Assembly: GCA_021018815.1 (NCBI GenBank)
Contig: JAITYX010000030.1
Location: 4,479,001-4,543,000, forward strand
Direction: 5' to 3'
Source of the DNA: Talinum fruticosum
Taxonomy: Eukaryota > Streptophyta > Magnoliopsida > Caryophyllales > Talinaceae
Length of the DNA: 64,000 bases
The notes beneath the pieces are model-generated. The model saw only the letters and a program-made list of their open reading frames with translations, searched no databases and had not been told where the DNA came from. Positions within the stretch are counted from its first letter, which is position 1. Every line of letters starts with the position of its first letter. Shown here piece after piece: positions 24,801 through 36,900 of this stretch. A program made the translations under genes and the position numbers.

Positions 24801-27406
24801 AGATTGATACTAGTTCTCTTAGACTTCATCAACTATTCTTCTGCTGATATATCTAAGCTTGAAAATTCACAATGACCAGAGTACCTAATTCGCATGACCT
24901 GAAACCATATGCAACATAGGCCTGGAATAAGCCATCCTGAACCAAATTAACCCAAAAGTTCCCTTATCGATATTAATCACACTGTCTTGATCAGCCTATT
25001 GGACGAACCAATAGCAAACCCAACCTACCTGAACATTCATCAGCATATGTCGACCTGATCCATAATCAACTTGGAAATAGCATGCTTGTGAGGTCTTCCT
25101 TCATTGATTGGGAGGAGGGGGTGTGGGGACTGTATAACTTAGTGAAACTGTCAAAGATGTTTTTTTGGTGCAGAAGAGGGGACCCAGCCCCAGAAAATTG
25201 TCAAAGATGTGCATATTAATTGCTATTGAGCTTCATGTCAATGAAGTAGGAGTCTGTCTGATCATCTTGTCTTAATTTGTTTGTGGATTACTTTCCTTTA
25301 AATCACAATTACAACACTGTTTATGATGAGAAACTGAGATTCATGGTGAATCGAAATCCTCCCAAAACACAAACTGGCCTCTGTATTTCGAGTTCCTTTT
25401 GTTTCTTTTTCTTTTGATAGTTGAAATACCTGCATTTACTTTTGCAGCTATTTTGAGAAATGAAATTGGATGGTTTGATGATTCAAGAAACTCCAGTTCA
25501 ACACTGTCATCAAATCTAGAGACTGATGCGACTTTATTGAGAACCATAGTTTCTGATCGCACTACAATTTTGTTTATTAACTGTGGATTTATTGTCACCG
25601 CCTTCATTATTGCCTTCACCTTGAACTGGAGATTAACTCTTGTGGTGCTATTGATGTTTCCCCTAATCATCAGTGGTCACATCAGTGAGGTCTCTTCTCC
25701 ATATCTTTTGGTCTTTTTGCATTTAACTAATGGATGGCGGCATTATTTTTCACTTACTAGTTCTTGTTCCATTCTTATAGAATCTCTTTACGAAAGGATA
25801 TAGTGGCAACTTAAGCAAGGTTTACCTCAGAGCCAATATGCTTGCTGGCGAAGCTGTCGGCAATATTCGCACAGTTGCAGCATTCTGTGCAGAGGAAAAG
25901 GTTCTTGACTTGTACGCTCATGAGCTTGTTGAGCCCGCGAAACGTTCCTTTACACGAGGTCAGATTGCTGGAATCTTCTATGGCGTCTCCCAATTCTTCA
26001 TCTTTTCTTGTTATGGCCTTGCTTTGTGGTACGTACATGCTTCTTGATCATAGCAAATTGTATATTTATTAGTGCAAAACATAGGAGAATTTAATAATTA
26101 GCCGTATTTTAACTTCAACAGGTATGGATCATTGGTGGCAAAAGGGATTTCAGGGTTCGAATCTGTCATAAAATCGTTTATGGTTCTGATAGTGACAGCA
26201 TTAGCGATGAGTGAAACTTTGGCAATGGCCCCTGATCTGTTTAAAGGAAACCAAATGGTTGGATCAGTATTTGAGGTCATTGACAGAAAGACTGAGGTGA
26301 AGGGGGATACAGGGGAAGAACTAACCAAGATCCATGGGAGAATTGAGCTGCGTGGAATTGAATTTAGCTACCCATCAAGGCCAAACGTGATAGTTTTTGA
26401 AGGCCTCAATCTAAAAGTCTCTGAAGGAGAAAGCATGGCTCTAGTGGGGCAGAGTGGCTCAGGCAAGAGTTCAATCATTGCTCTTATACTCCGGTTTTAC
26501 GATCCAACTGCTGGGAAAGTAATGGTTGATGGTGAGTCTATTTTTCATTTCATGTTCTTTGTACTTACAATTTGCATTTTTCTTCTGTGCACCAATTTTA
26601 TTGCATTATCTTTCAGGCAAAATTCCCTCACAAGAGCATACTATCTTTCCTTTTTCTTCATGTCCTTATGTTTTACCTATTCCTCCTCCATTATGCCTCT
26701 TTCTATTTTGGGCTCTCTTTATTTGGGTCCTAAAATGTTCACTACAATTCTGTGCAATTAATGCACAATTCCAGTGTAACCTGTCATTGTTGGTTGGTTT
26801 TATTTCAGTTGAAGATTGTGATTTTACCAATCTAGAGGTGCAATTTTTGTAGGGAAAGACATCAAGAAGCTGAAGCTCAAGTCTCTCAGAAAGCATATAG
26901 GTCTAGTCCAACAAGAGCCGGCTCTCTTTGCAACATCCATATACGAGAACATCGTCTATGGCAAGGAGGGGGCCACTGAGTCGGAAGTACGCGAGGCAGC
27001 CAAGCTGGCCAATGCACACGGTTTCATAAGTGCCCTTCCGGAGGGATACCACACCAAGGTCGGGGAGAGAGGGGTTCAACTTTCTGGGGGACAGAAGCAA
27101 AGAGTTGCCATAGCAAGGGCAATCCTGAAGGACCCGGCCATCTTGTTATTAGATGAAGCAACAAGTGCTCTAGATGTGGAGGCGGAGCGTGTGGTCCAAC
27201 AGGCCCTTGACTTGCTGATGGTGAACCGAACCACGGTCATGGTCGCCCACCGATTATCCACGATTAGAAATGCTGACCGGATATCGGTGATTGAAGATGG
27301 GAAAATCATAGAACGAGGTACTCATGCCAGCCTTATAAAGAACAGGGATGGAGCATATTCTAAGCTAGTCAAATTACAGCAGCAATATAGCACTGATTAT
27401 GACTAG
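18801..27406 (+). CDS. ABCB2: ABCB (P-glycoprotein-type) full ABC transporter, first tandem copy, one frameshift
   Basis: ATP-driven membrane exporter of the ABCB2/ABCB10-like group; its substrate cannot be told from sequence. Twelve exons: 18801-19025, 21454-21508, 21594-21769, 21932-22132, 22387-22643, 23256-23796, 23904-24283, 24380-24776, 25448-25689, 25781-26028, 26122-26531, 26853-27406. The predicted 1,228 residues (after allowing one missing base) fit the family. Order: N-tail, [15 protein letters not shown], first membrane domain, first nucleotide domain (Walker A GGSGSGKS about 389-396, LSGGQ 493-497, catalytic Glu about 518), linker, second membrane domain, second nucleotide domain (GQSGSGKS about 1017, LSGGQ about 1121, [11 protein letters not shown]). 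The break lies at 24476-24482 in exon 8: one base is missing relative to the sister gene, and reading as given stops at 24686. Coding total plus one base divides by three, and all splice sites and motifs are intact, so a base-call error or very young mutation is likely. Confidence 0.94.
20331..20507. mobile_element. MITE with inverted ends, about 177 bases
   Basis: The left end AAGAGTTATTATGAGACG and the reverse complement of the right end (AAAGATTATTATGAGACG) agree at 15 or more positions. The internal sequence has no coding. Such short AT-rich inverted-repeat elements are typical MITEs. Similar internal words (TAGAGTGACTAATA) recur near 28150. Confidence 0.65.
20511..20902. mobile_element. 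MITE-like foldback element
   Basis: The left end has CTCTATTTGATT, and the right end has AATCAAATGGAA, its near reverse complement. The interior is rich in GGAAAAA and TTTTTCC stretches on opposite sides, which would pair into a long hairpin. The element lies directly after the previous one in intron 1. The target duplication is not clear. Confidence 0.5.
24880..25075. repeat. AACCGA/CCTGAAC-type low-complexity repeat in intron 8
   Basis: Intron sequence with degenerate ACCTGAACC, AACCCAAC and GACCTGA words. It aligns with the matching intron of the sister gene (41740-41960), so it was there before the gene duplicated. Confidence 0.5.
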
Positions 27407-28329
27407 ATATTCGAGAAACCATGTATTTTTGGTGGACATACTTTGGACTGTTGGGAGTTATTTCAACAAAAATAGGAATAGAATAAATTATATATGTAAA
27501 TAACAATTATTTAGATTATTATATATGAAGAGGTATAATTGGTTAATTTAACCAACTAGTGCGTATCTTTATTGAAATTATATATTCATAAAAAGTTATG
27601 CATTTTTTAGAGGTGATGATTTTATGGAAGGGTGATATAATTTCATGAAGACACATAAATTCCTCTATAAATTTGTAGCATTTTAGCATACATAAAAATG
27701 CATTGATTGGCATGATCGAGAAAATTATGATCCAATATATTTTATCCTTCTAAATTTTCTGTCTATTCCTAATGAACTAGTGCATACACTTCTAAGTGCA
27801 ATACAAGTGTAGTTGAGACTTTCTTATATTCTAAAGACTTATTCATAAGACGTGTTGTACATAGTGTGAATAAAGTCTGTACGAGAAGCAATTTATTGGC
27901 CCAAAATTCAACAAATGATGCTAAAGATTAGAAGGATGCTCTATATAGTTAACTAATAACCATAGGGCATATATTAGCCAAAAAAATAGTTAACGAAATA
28001 GTATTGAAAATATAGGGTTTTATATGTTGAGATATCATCTCTTCGTTACGTGGGTGTGTATTTATATTTATAATAAGTCTTGTATGAGACTCGACTTATG
28101 TAAAACGTATTATAAAACAGACATTTGTATGTTCACTTTTAAAAATAGTTAGAGTGACTAATAGTTTATTTAGGAGTAACTGTGATGAAAGTCATTATTG
28201 GATGAATCTTACTAACCCTTAAATTAAAAAGCCAATCTAAAATATATTATTAGTTATGTGAAAACCTTTAACAATTCACCTATAAATGAGTTCGTATTAA
28301 AATAACGCTTATGTAAGATGATCTTATCA

Positions 28330-29085
28330 ATACACTGGCAAAGCCGACTCGAACCGAATAGGTCGAACCGAATGACCCGAAACCCAAACCAAACCGACAA
28401 TCAATACGGTTAAACTAATTTTGACCCGAAACCCGAAAGTGAACCGACCCGAAACCAAACCGACCCGAAATATAATGAACCCGATTCGGACCGAATCGAA
28501 ATGACCCGATCTGAAACCGAACCAACTCGAAATATAATTGACCTGATTAAGACTCGAATCCGAAATGACCCAAACTAAATCGGACCCGAACCGATTCAAC
28601 CCGAATAAAAGTGACTCGAATCCGAACCAAGTCAAATCCGAGTTTGACCCAATCCACATTAGATGGGTCTCTATAATGTTTTTTTGTGTGGGTCTCTCGG
28701 GATGGACTTTTGTGCTTCTAGTGGTACAATTTTGATCGATCTCTAATCCTATTTAAGCGGATCCATACCAAGAGATGGTGGTAGACTCGATAGTATTTTA
28801 TATGGTTCTCTAAACCATACCGAATCTCTAAAACCTATCCGAACCGACATTGACTCAACTCGAACCGAAAATAACCCAAATTAACTTCACCTGAAGTTGA
28901 CCCGATCCGAAATTAACTCGACCCAAACGAGATCGACTTGAAATTAAATCGAACCGAAGTTGACTCGAACCGAAACCGAACCCGGCCCGAACGAGATCAA
29001 CCCGAAGTTGTTTCAAACCGAAACCGAACCCAATCCGAACAAGACCGACCTGAAGTTGACCCGAACCGAATGACCGGATTGTTAG
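28330..29085. repeat. Degenerate ACCCGAAACCGAACC repeat block
   Basis: Dozens of variants of the word GACCCGAACCGAA fill 28330-28640 and 28850-29080. Open frames through it on the minus strand (FGSGQLQV- and FGFGSSQLR-like peptides) are by-products of the repeat and not proteins. Confidence 0.8.
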
Positions 29086-29557
29086 GTCTAATCTTACCAA
29101 AAATATATTGTATCTAAGCCTTTTTTTTTGGGGGGGACGCATTAAGTGCTCAATCACTAAGGTCAACTTACTTTGAATAGAACTCAAAGTTCATAAAATT
29201 AATTATGCTATGGTCTGTGTGATATGTCCGAATTATGAACTAATAGAAACCCAGTCACAAATCATATATAGTCATATCAAAATCAATGTAGGATAAATAG
29301 CACATGTATTTATACTTGAAGGGATAAGCTATATACAGCATATTAGGCACATACGTACCATCAAATATTAGATGATAGACCGTGTAAGGCAATATTATGA
29401 CATTTATGCATAAGTTGTTTAGACATATTATTTATTCATCTATCAACTTGATAAGTATGATATTTTTCAATCAATTAAAGTGATTTAAAGAATCATCATC
29501 CTAGACACTATAAGTATGATATTAGTTATAAAAGACAAGTATAATACAATTACAATA

Positions 29558-29630
29558 TAATGGGAGGGGAATCGAACATGAGACCTAATGTATTTAAAAC
29601 TTTAGTCTTCATCATTAGGCCAAGACCTTA
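29558..29630 (-). repeat. tRNA-derived SINE-like core
   Basis: On the minus strand an A-box-like GGTCTTGGCCTAATGATG (about 29627-29610) precedes a B-box-like GTTCGATTCCC (about 29577-29567). Spacing suits a tRNA-type promoter. A cloverleaf is not evident, so this is probably a SINE fragment rather than a tRNA gene. Confidence 0.5.
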
Positions 29631-29734
29631 ATCCATAAAAAAAAGTTAAATAGCCTATAAAGTATTGTCTACAAATTCCCTTAACAAGTTCATAATATAG
29701 GACATCCAGTTAATGGAATAAACCAGTCAAAGGA

Positions 29735-30179
29735 CATGTTAAGCTCAATTTTGATGGTTCATTTAGAAACAATAGTGCAGCTATGGGCTTCCTATTGAGA
29801 GATGACCATGACAATCTTCTACTTTCGGGAGCAACCAAGTTAGGTCACACATCAATTTTAATAGTCGAAGCGCGTGCACTTAGATTTGGGATTCATCAAG
29901 CGAGTTAAAGCAAACATCGGAAATATAACTATTGGAGGTGACAACAAAGTTATCATTAAAAGTATCGGAGGAAAGTATAAAACATCATGGGAAATCGAGT
30001 ACATCATTCAAGACATAAGACAGATGATGTTTGCTTTTCAAAACTGCAACATCAATCATATTTACAAGGAAGCAAATCTTGCAGCAGACTGGTTGGCTCA
30101 CTATGGACACACGATTACTTCTCCTACTTGTTTGGGACGAGTGCCCCTCCCCTTCTCTTTCATATATCTTGAAAAATGA
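29735..30179 (+). pseudogene. LINE RNase H domain fragment
   Basis: Starts KLNFDGSFRNNSAAMGFLL, the first Asp strand of an RNase H (RVT_3 type), continues VEARALRFGIHQA and, after a frame change, GGDNKVIIKSIGGK and HIYKEANLAADWLAHYG, the closing motif. This is the C-terminal domain of plant L1-type LINE ORF2 proteins; the same domain is seen at 57181-57700 in this window. Nothing upstream matches reverse transcriptase, which fits a 5'-truncated insertion. A host RNase H-like pseudogene cannot be excluded. Confidence 0.75.
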
Positions 30180-33175
30180 TAACTTAAGCGAGAATCCTCG
30201 TGAGAAGGGCTGTCTAAGTTTTACTATTCCTCCATTCTTTACCCAGTAAAAAAAAAGAGAAAAACGAAAAGGACATGCAGTTAATTAAAGATGGTAGGGT
30301 GTCATTATCTAAAAATTCCTAGAGCAAACACAAATCTTTCAGAGTTCTGAAATCCTTCTTATTAGAGGCACTAAAGACAGGACATATTATATAATAATGA
30401 GCCAACGTATATGCAATATACCTTAAAAAATGGTCAAAGTATAATATGATGGAACATTCACATTTTTTTTAATTGTTAAGATTACAAAGCAAATCAAGAT
30501 CATAACAAATAATTTTCTTTTTGTAAATAACGTGCCAACATACGTCCAACGCACTCTTTTTGCAACGGAAAGAAAGAAGAGGGATATATTAAAAACAATT
30601 TGTTACAGAACATTTAAAATGCATATTATCTTATAACTGACAATAATGGTTAACCTTTTTTATAATTAATTTACCTTAAACAGAGATAACATTGATTGGT
30701 AGCATTACGAGCTTATAATGAATGTCAACTATTCGAATATGATTTACAATTACAAACAAATGCTTTCGACAAGAAAGCTATGCTTGTATCTCCTCCCAAA
30801 TGCTACATTAGTGTCTTAAATAAGAGATTTGCTATTTTATTTTGTATCCAAATTCATATGAATTGGTTTTTACTAATGGTAAACCACAATCTCTCTTTTT
30901 TTTTAATGTTTTATTCAGTATTTTCTTTACAAGTAATTATTCTCTCTATATTTTTAGAGTCTCCCCATAGCGTCTTTTAATGAGTGCTATTATCTCTCAC
31001 TTTTGATGCCTTCTATCAATTTCTTTAAATAAAAGTAAAATAGGAGAAAAAGAATAATACAACAACAACAATAATAATAGCAATAATTGTAATCAATTCA
31101 ATAAAAAATACTTATTATAATTGTGTCCTGCTTCTTTTGAAAAAATAAAGAGTTAATAATTAAATGCTAATTTGGGGCTTGCGGCTAGGAATGGAAATGG
31201 GGCGACTTCGGGTTGGGTGGAGTCATACCTGCACACGTAGCCATTTTAAAAAATTGTACCCATACTCATACTCACATCCACCATGTTTCAAAACCTATAC
31301 CCTACCTGCACTCATTGGGGTTTTTTGAATTTGCCGATTTTATTCAGGTTTTAATGTGATGAGGAAAAAAAACTCACATCGACATATGAGAATCATCTTG
31401 ATGTTTAGTCCTATGAGGATGAAACCATTTTTACTTATAGAAAAATTACAATTTAGTTATGAAATGCGTAAGTCCTTTTTATGCATATAATAATTGACAT
31501 GCTCATCGGTTGTGTGAAGAAAACTATCACATTAAAATAAACCGGGTGTGGGTAGTGGCAAAGCTAACAAATATATTTAAGTGTATTCCTTTTTTAATAT
31601 TTTTAAATTTTATAAATATTATTATTTTTTATAGGTGTCACCTTTAATAATTTTATAAATTTTTTAAAATTTTTAAATATAAATTTTAAATGGACATCCA
31701 TAGCACTAACATGTCTCCGTCACTGGGTGTGGATCGGATGCGAGTGCAGGTGGGTGAAACTCGTACCCCACCCATACCCATACCTAAATTTATTATTTCC
31801 CCACTTATCCCATACTTAATTTTTTTCACCTTTTTGTACCAAAATCCGTCATAAATGGAGTTAATTCGAATTAAATTTTTTAAATTCTGGTAAAAATTTT
31901 TAACCCTACTTGTGGCAATGAACTCTTGACAAAAGACTTGGTTCTCTCTCATACACTGAATCTCAACGGGGAGTTTCTTACGTTTGCGTTACATTCTTGC
32001 TTAACGACTATGCATGCTTTCTTTGTCCTCGTTCAAGGGGCCTAATTATCTTGTCATAATAAATTTAAAACACGTGTAATTATATATTTTCTCTATTTTA
32101 TAATACATATAATTTTAATTAATTTATTCCTTTTTACAATATATTATTTTAATTATATTTTTAGTTTCATAATATCTATTACTTTACAAGTCAAATGATA
32201 TATTAATAACTAATTTATTAATTTTGTTCTTATTAATTATTTTTTAACTTATTTTCATTAATTTTTTTCATGTTTAATAAAATCTTGAAATAATTTGATC
32301 TTTTAACGTAAATTTTGTTATAATTTTTGTATTTTCTTAATAATTTAAAAATAACAAATGTTATAAAATAAAGGAGTATAAAATATGGACCAATAACCAA
32401 CTAGTAACAATAGACTTCAATCTGGAAATATGCTTTTAATCTTCCCAGGCAACGTCAAGTGGGCCATTAGACGGCTTTCTCCTAAAGCGTATGCTTTAAG
32501 AATTCGATAGTTTTATGTAAATAGATTACGGCTCTTTCAAATCAATTTCAAAAACACGATTTGATTCCATCCAAATTAATTTTTTTTTAATAATCTTCTT
32601 CCTCCTGTGAGCGTTTTCTTATAAAGATTTTCTATGGCCACATGGTTTTCTTTTCATTATCACCTATAGTGCAAGTCGTAAAGGTTTCTTTATCGTTTAT
32701 TGTGCAAGTTGTTTCTCTTGTCCAATAAAACAAGTTCCATCATATTGTTGATTTAGTTACAAACTATTTTGGTACTTTTAGTTGGTGAATGTATATACAC
32801 ATATGTATATCTTTATTGTTTAAATTTATTTGGCTTCAGTAGGAATGACTCAATAATGCACATGATCATGATATACTACTAATTTTAAGTTGAAACAATT
32901 ATATCATGTAGATTCTTTTTCTATAAAGTTATACTAGAATTCGCTAGCGTTCGAGCAAGAAGTATTTAAATTGGCGGACGTGGCTTATGGTAAAAATGAT
33001 ATTTCAGTTATAGTGTCGATGGAAAGTATATTTATCATTAACAACACGGAATCGGGGTTTATTAAGATGCTTAGAAATAGGGGTATATAATATATTCATA
33101 ACTCTCAATTATGAGAGGGAGAATAAAAGTCAAATTGCTTCAACCAACGTTTATCGATGATCTCAATTTTTTTTA

Positions 33176-33226
<51 letters not shown>

Positions 33227-33803
33227 GTTTTCAAGCTAATACTAACCTATAAAGGGTACAACTCCTCAGTTAAGCACTTGTAAAATTTCATACGATCCGA
33301 TTATCCGACTTCGTTTGACCTAAAAAAATGGAATCCAGGTATTTCGTTGCTTGAAACCGATTTTAATCGAGTTTATACTTATCTGAATTATCCAACCTGA
33401 AAAACACGAGTATCGGACAAAAAATTTCGTACCATAACTGATTTTTCCAACCCAATTTTAACTCAAACCCGAATCTTTACCAATATTATCTGTCACATAT
33501 ATTTCTCATATATAATACTCAGAACTTACAATGTTACTTATGGGAATCAAGTATCAAAGCACTAAAATGAACCTAGGTTGGTAGCCAACTTATTTTATAG
33601 CACCATATCTCAAGAAAATCAGTCTAATGCGTAACAAAACAAGTAACATCAATCATATTAGACTAAAATAATCAGCATATAAATCTGATTTTTTTTTTGT
33701 TTTCACTCCAAAAATCCACTATTCTTATTTACTAATGCATCTTATATATATTAATTTTCAAACTCAAAAAAAAAAAAAAACCTATCGGTCTTAATACATT
33801 AGT
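30180..33803. other. Intergenic between the tandem ABCB genes, no gene seen
   Basis: AT-rich sequence. At 31170-31780 there is a block with degenerate GGGTGGGTG/CCCATACCC words on opposite sides, a low-complexity or foldback repeat. A (TTA)n run sits at 33175-33227 and another ACCCGAA-rich patch at 33290-33480. Short open frames (for example 30696-30980) have no recognisable features. Confidence 0.5.
33175..33227. repeat. (TTA)n microsatellite
   Basis: About 17 trinucleotide units with one interruption. Confidence 0.9.
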
Positions 33804-33810
33804 TATATAA
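33804..33810 (+). promoter_or_regulatory. Candidate TATA box of the second ABCB gene
   Basis: TATATAA lies 107 bases before the likely start codon at 33917 and is followed by a pyrimidine-rich leader. That is a suitable distance for transcription starting about 30 bases downstream. Confidence 0.5.
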
Positions 33811-33916
33811 ATCCCCATTCTTTCTCGTTTCCCTCAAGTTGCTCTGTTTTTCTCTGTTTCTCATCCAATAGTGGCTTGCAAAAAGAAGGGTCAGTATTCA
33901 ATTGCAAGAAACACAT

Positions 33917-36900
33917 ATGGAGGAAATCAATCCTGAGGAGGGGATGAAGAAAATGAAGGAAGAAGTGGAGGAGAAGAAAGAAAATAAAGTTTCATTTTTA
34001 AAATTATTTTCATTTGCTGATTCTTATGATTGTTTGCTTATGATACTTGGCTCTGTTGGTGCCATTGTTCATGGAGCTTCTGTCCCTGTTTTCCTCATTT
34101 TCTTTGGCAAGCTAGTTAACCTCATTGGCCATTCCTATCTTTTCCCCAGAGAAGCTTCTCATCAAGTTGTCAAGGTAAACAACCTTTTTCCCTTTCAAAC
34201 TCTAGGATTTCATTCTCTTTTGCTGTACAAATGTTAGATTCCATCGGATTCGTGTTAATGTCGCATTTAAACGCGTTGAAAAGAATCATTTAAAAATTCA
34301 ATATTCATTTTAATTTACCTATCATACTAATTTAGATGTTATACCTGGCGGAAGTTTATTACCAACAATTTGAAAAATTATATTTAGACAAATAAATACT
34401 AGGGATTAGTTCATTTTGACTTTTATCCTTAAAATCTCCCGATTTTTATAGTGATATTTTCCATATAACTACACTATATCATGTAAGTGTTAATTTGGTG
34501 TCATTTTGTAACTACATTTAAAATGACTATTTCTCACAGAGTTGTGGGATGCGGGAGTTAATTGGGTTGTTATGACCTCTGGCAGCTCTGTATAGTCAAA
34601 TAAATATGCAACTAAGTTACTTTATTTGATGTCTATTTTGCAGTATTCATTGGATTTTGTTTATCTCAGTGTAGTTATATTGTTCTCGTCATGGGCCGGT
34701 AAGTATTCAAAATTACTAATTCTCAAAATTATTCGAATTAATTCTTATAATTTCTTTCGTGAAATTCAATAATATAACTTTTCCTGGGAAAAAAATTTAC
34801 TCAAAAGAGGTGGCATGTTGGATGCACACCGGAGAAAGACAAGCAGCAAAAATTAGGATGGCATATTTGAGGTCGATGTTGAACCAAGACATTACTCTCT
34901 TTGATACTCACGCTTCAACTGGGGAAGTCACTAATGCAATTACTAGTGATATTCTTGTTGTTCAAGATGCAATTTCTGAAAAGGTAATTAGATTTTTTTC
35001 TAAATTATCATCAATAAAAACAAAAAATGATCAAATTTGTTGTGAGAAGATGAGGTTTTTGACTACTAAAATATTTCTAAAAAATTGTTTTGAACTTATT
35101 ACGCAAATATTTATTCATAGCCAAATTTCTTAATAAGTGATTGGTACTTACCTCCCGTTATTTCATATTTATACATATTTTTACAGAGATAACAATTACC
35201 TCCCCTCTATATATAGGGTGTAAGTCTAATTGTAAAATTATAAACTAAAATTAAATGAAACAGGGTGTAAGTTTTCATTGGAAATCTCAAGGGCCGGGAA
35301 TTGATCATCTCCCAAGCGGGGTTCAAGTTCTCTTGTTTTGGGAGCGACTTAAAATCTTTAAATTTCAAGTTTCATTTCAAAAATACCCCAATCAAACAAA
35401 TAAAAAAGAACCTAAAATCTTAGATTTTAAATTTCACTCCAAAATTTTCAAACAAGCCTTAAACAAGCTTCAAAGATAGATTTTGTTTTGGGTGTGCTTG
35501 AAGTCATAAATATTAGAGGTAGTTGTAAATTATAAATGACTCTATTTTAGATATATATTTTTTTACCTTTGTTTTGGTTTAAAGAGTCTTATTTGGACTC
35601 ATTTGACGCTAACTACTAATAAAAATAATTGAAGAAAAGAACCCCCTTTTTTTTTTTTTTAGTAGAACACATTAAATTTTCATCCTCAACAGGTGAAATA
35701 TTTTCTATACAATTACATTTTAGCGCAAATTATAGAATTGTGAGAAAATTTAACATGAGTATAAAATCCAAACAGAATGACCCATACCTGACCCACAATC
35801 AAAGAAAATCATCTGAAAATGGACTTAAACCTCGTTCGACAACAGCGTTTGGAGTAACTTTTAGCGTTTTTGACTAAGTTAAAACACTAATCAACTAAAT
35901 ATTAGTGTTCGATAAGGTAGTGTTTTAACTAACGTTTCCAGTAGCTTATAACGTTTTAATTAGTGTTTCGAAAAGTTAAGAATATTAACTTTTCACATTT
36001 AAAAACAACGTTTTATATTTTTCTGACAAAAATATTTAGCAAATTATCTATATCCTTTTACGTCAATTTACAATAATCTGCTAATTCAACCACTAAATTT
36101 ACCGAACATATTTATTCAACCGCTAAGTTGAACAGCTTATCCGCTAATAATTATTGGTTCAAATATCAAGCGACTTAAAAGACAATTTGATGTTAAAATA
36201 TCAAACTCAAGCAGACTCTATCCAAACTTAACCTATACTAAAGACCTAACAACTCGTTTGCCATCCCTAAAATATGGGTATTGCCAGTTGTGAAATTGTG
36301 GTTTGCTTTGCTTGACAGGTTGGAAAGATTCTGCACTATGTAAGCCGATTTTTAGCGGGATTTGCAATTGGGTTTGCTAAAGTATGGCAAATAAGTCTTG
36401 TGACGCTTTCGATTCTGCCTGCAATTGCTCTTGCTGGTGGTCTACAAGCTTATGTTGCCACTGGTCTCATCGCCAGAGTTCGCAAATCCTATGTCAAAGC
36501 TGGGCAAATTGCCCAAGAGGTTTGAGCCCTGTAATTTCTCGTTGATTATGCACCTAACTGGATGGGTGGATGCCCATGAATAGGTGCTTCATTTTGCTAT
36601 CTTTTAATTGCTTCAGCTTGATCTTTCCCTCGCAAATAATTGTTGGATAGTTTGATAAGTTGCACTGACTCAAGATGCTCGTATGAATTCAAATCTAAAT
36701 CCATACCTTGAAGGTAGAATCGGCAAAACTAACCGGAACCAAATGACCCAAATTCATACCAACCCCACACCTGAAATAGCTAAGCTAAAATTGACTCGAA
36801 CCGAATAGAATCGAATGTCATCTAACATTTTATTCCAAATTTATTGAACATTTTGTTCCAAATTTATTTTTCAAATTCGCAAGACAAGCTTGTTGGACAA

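Larger units (their letters stand above)
27407..29734. other. Intergenic, 3' flank of the first ABCB gene, repeats only
   Basis: An AATAAA at 27482 is a candidate poly(A) signal for the preceding gene. AT-rich sequence follows, then the CCGAAC-type repeat block and a SINE-like core. No gene is supported. Confidence 0.5.

Noticed and set aside
28327..29187. Two 110-codon minus-strand open frames
   Set aside because: They are translations of the CCGAAC-type repeat.
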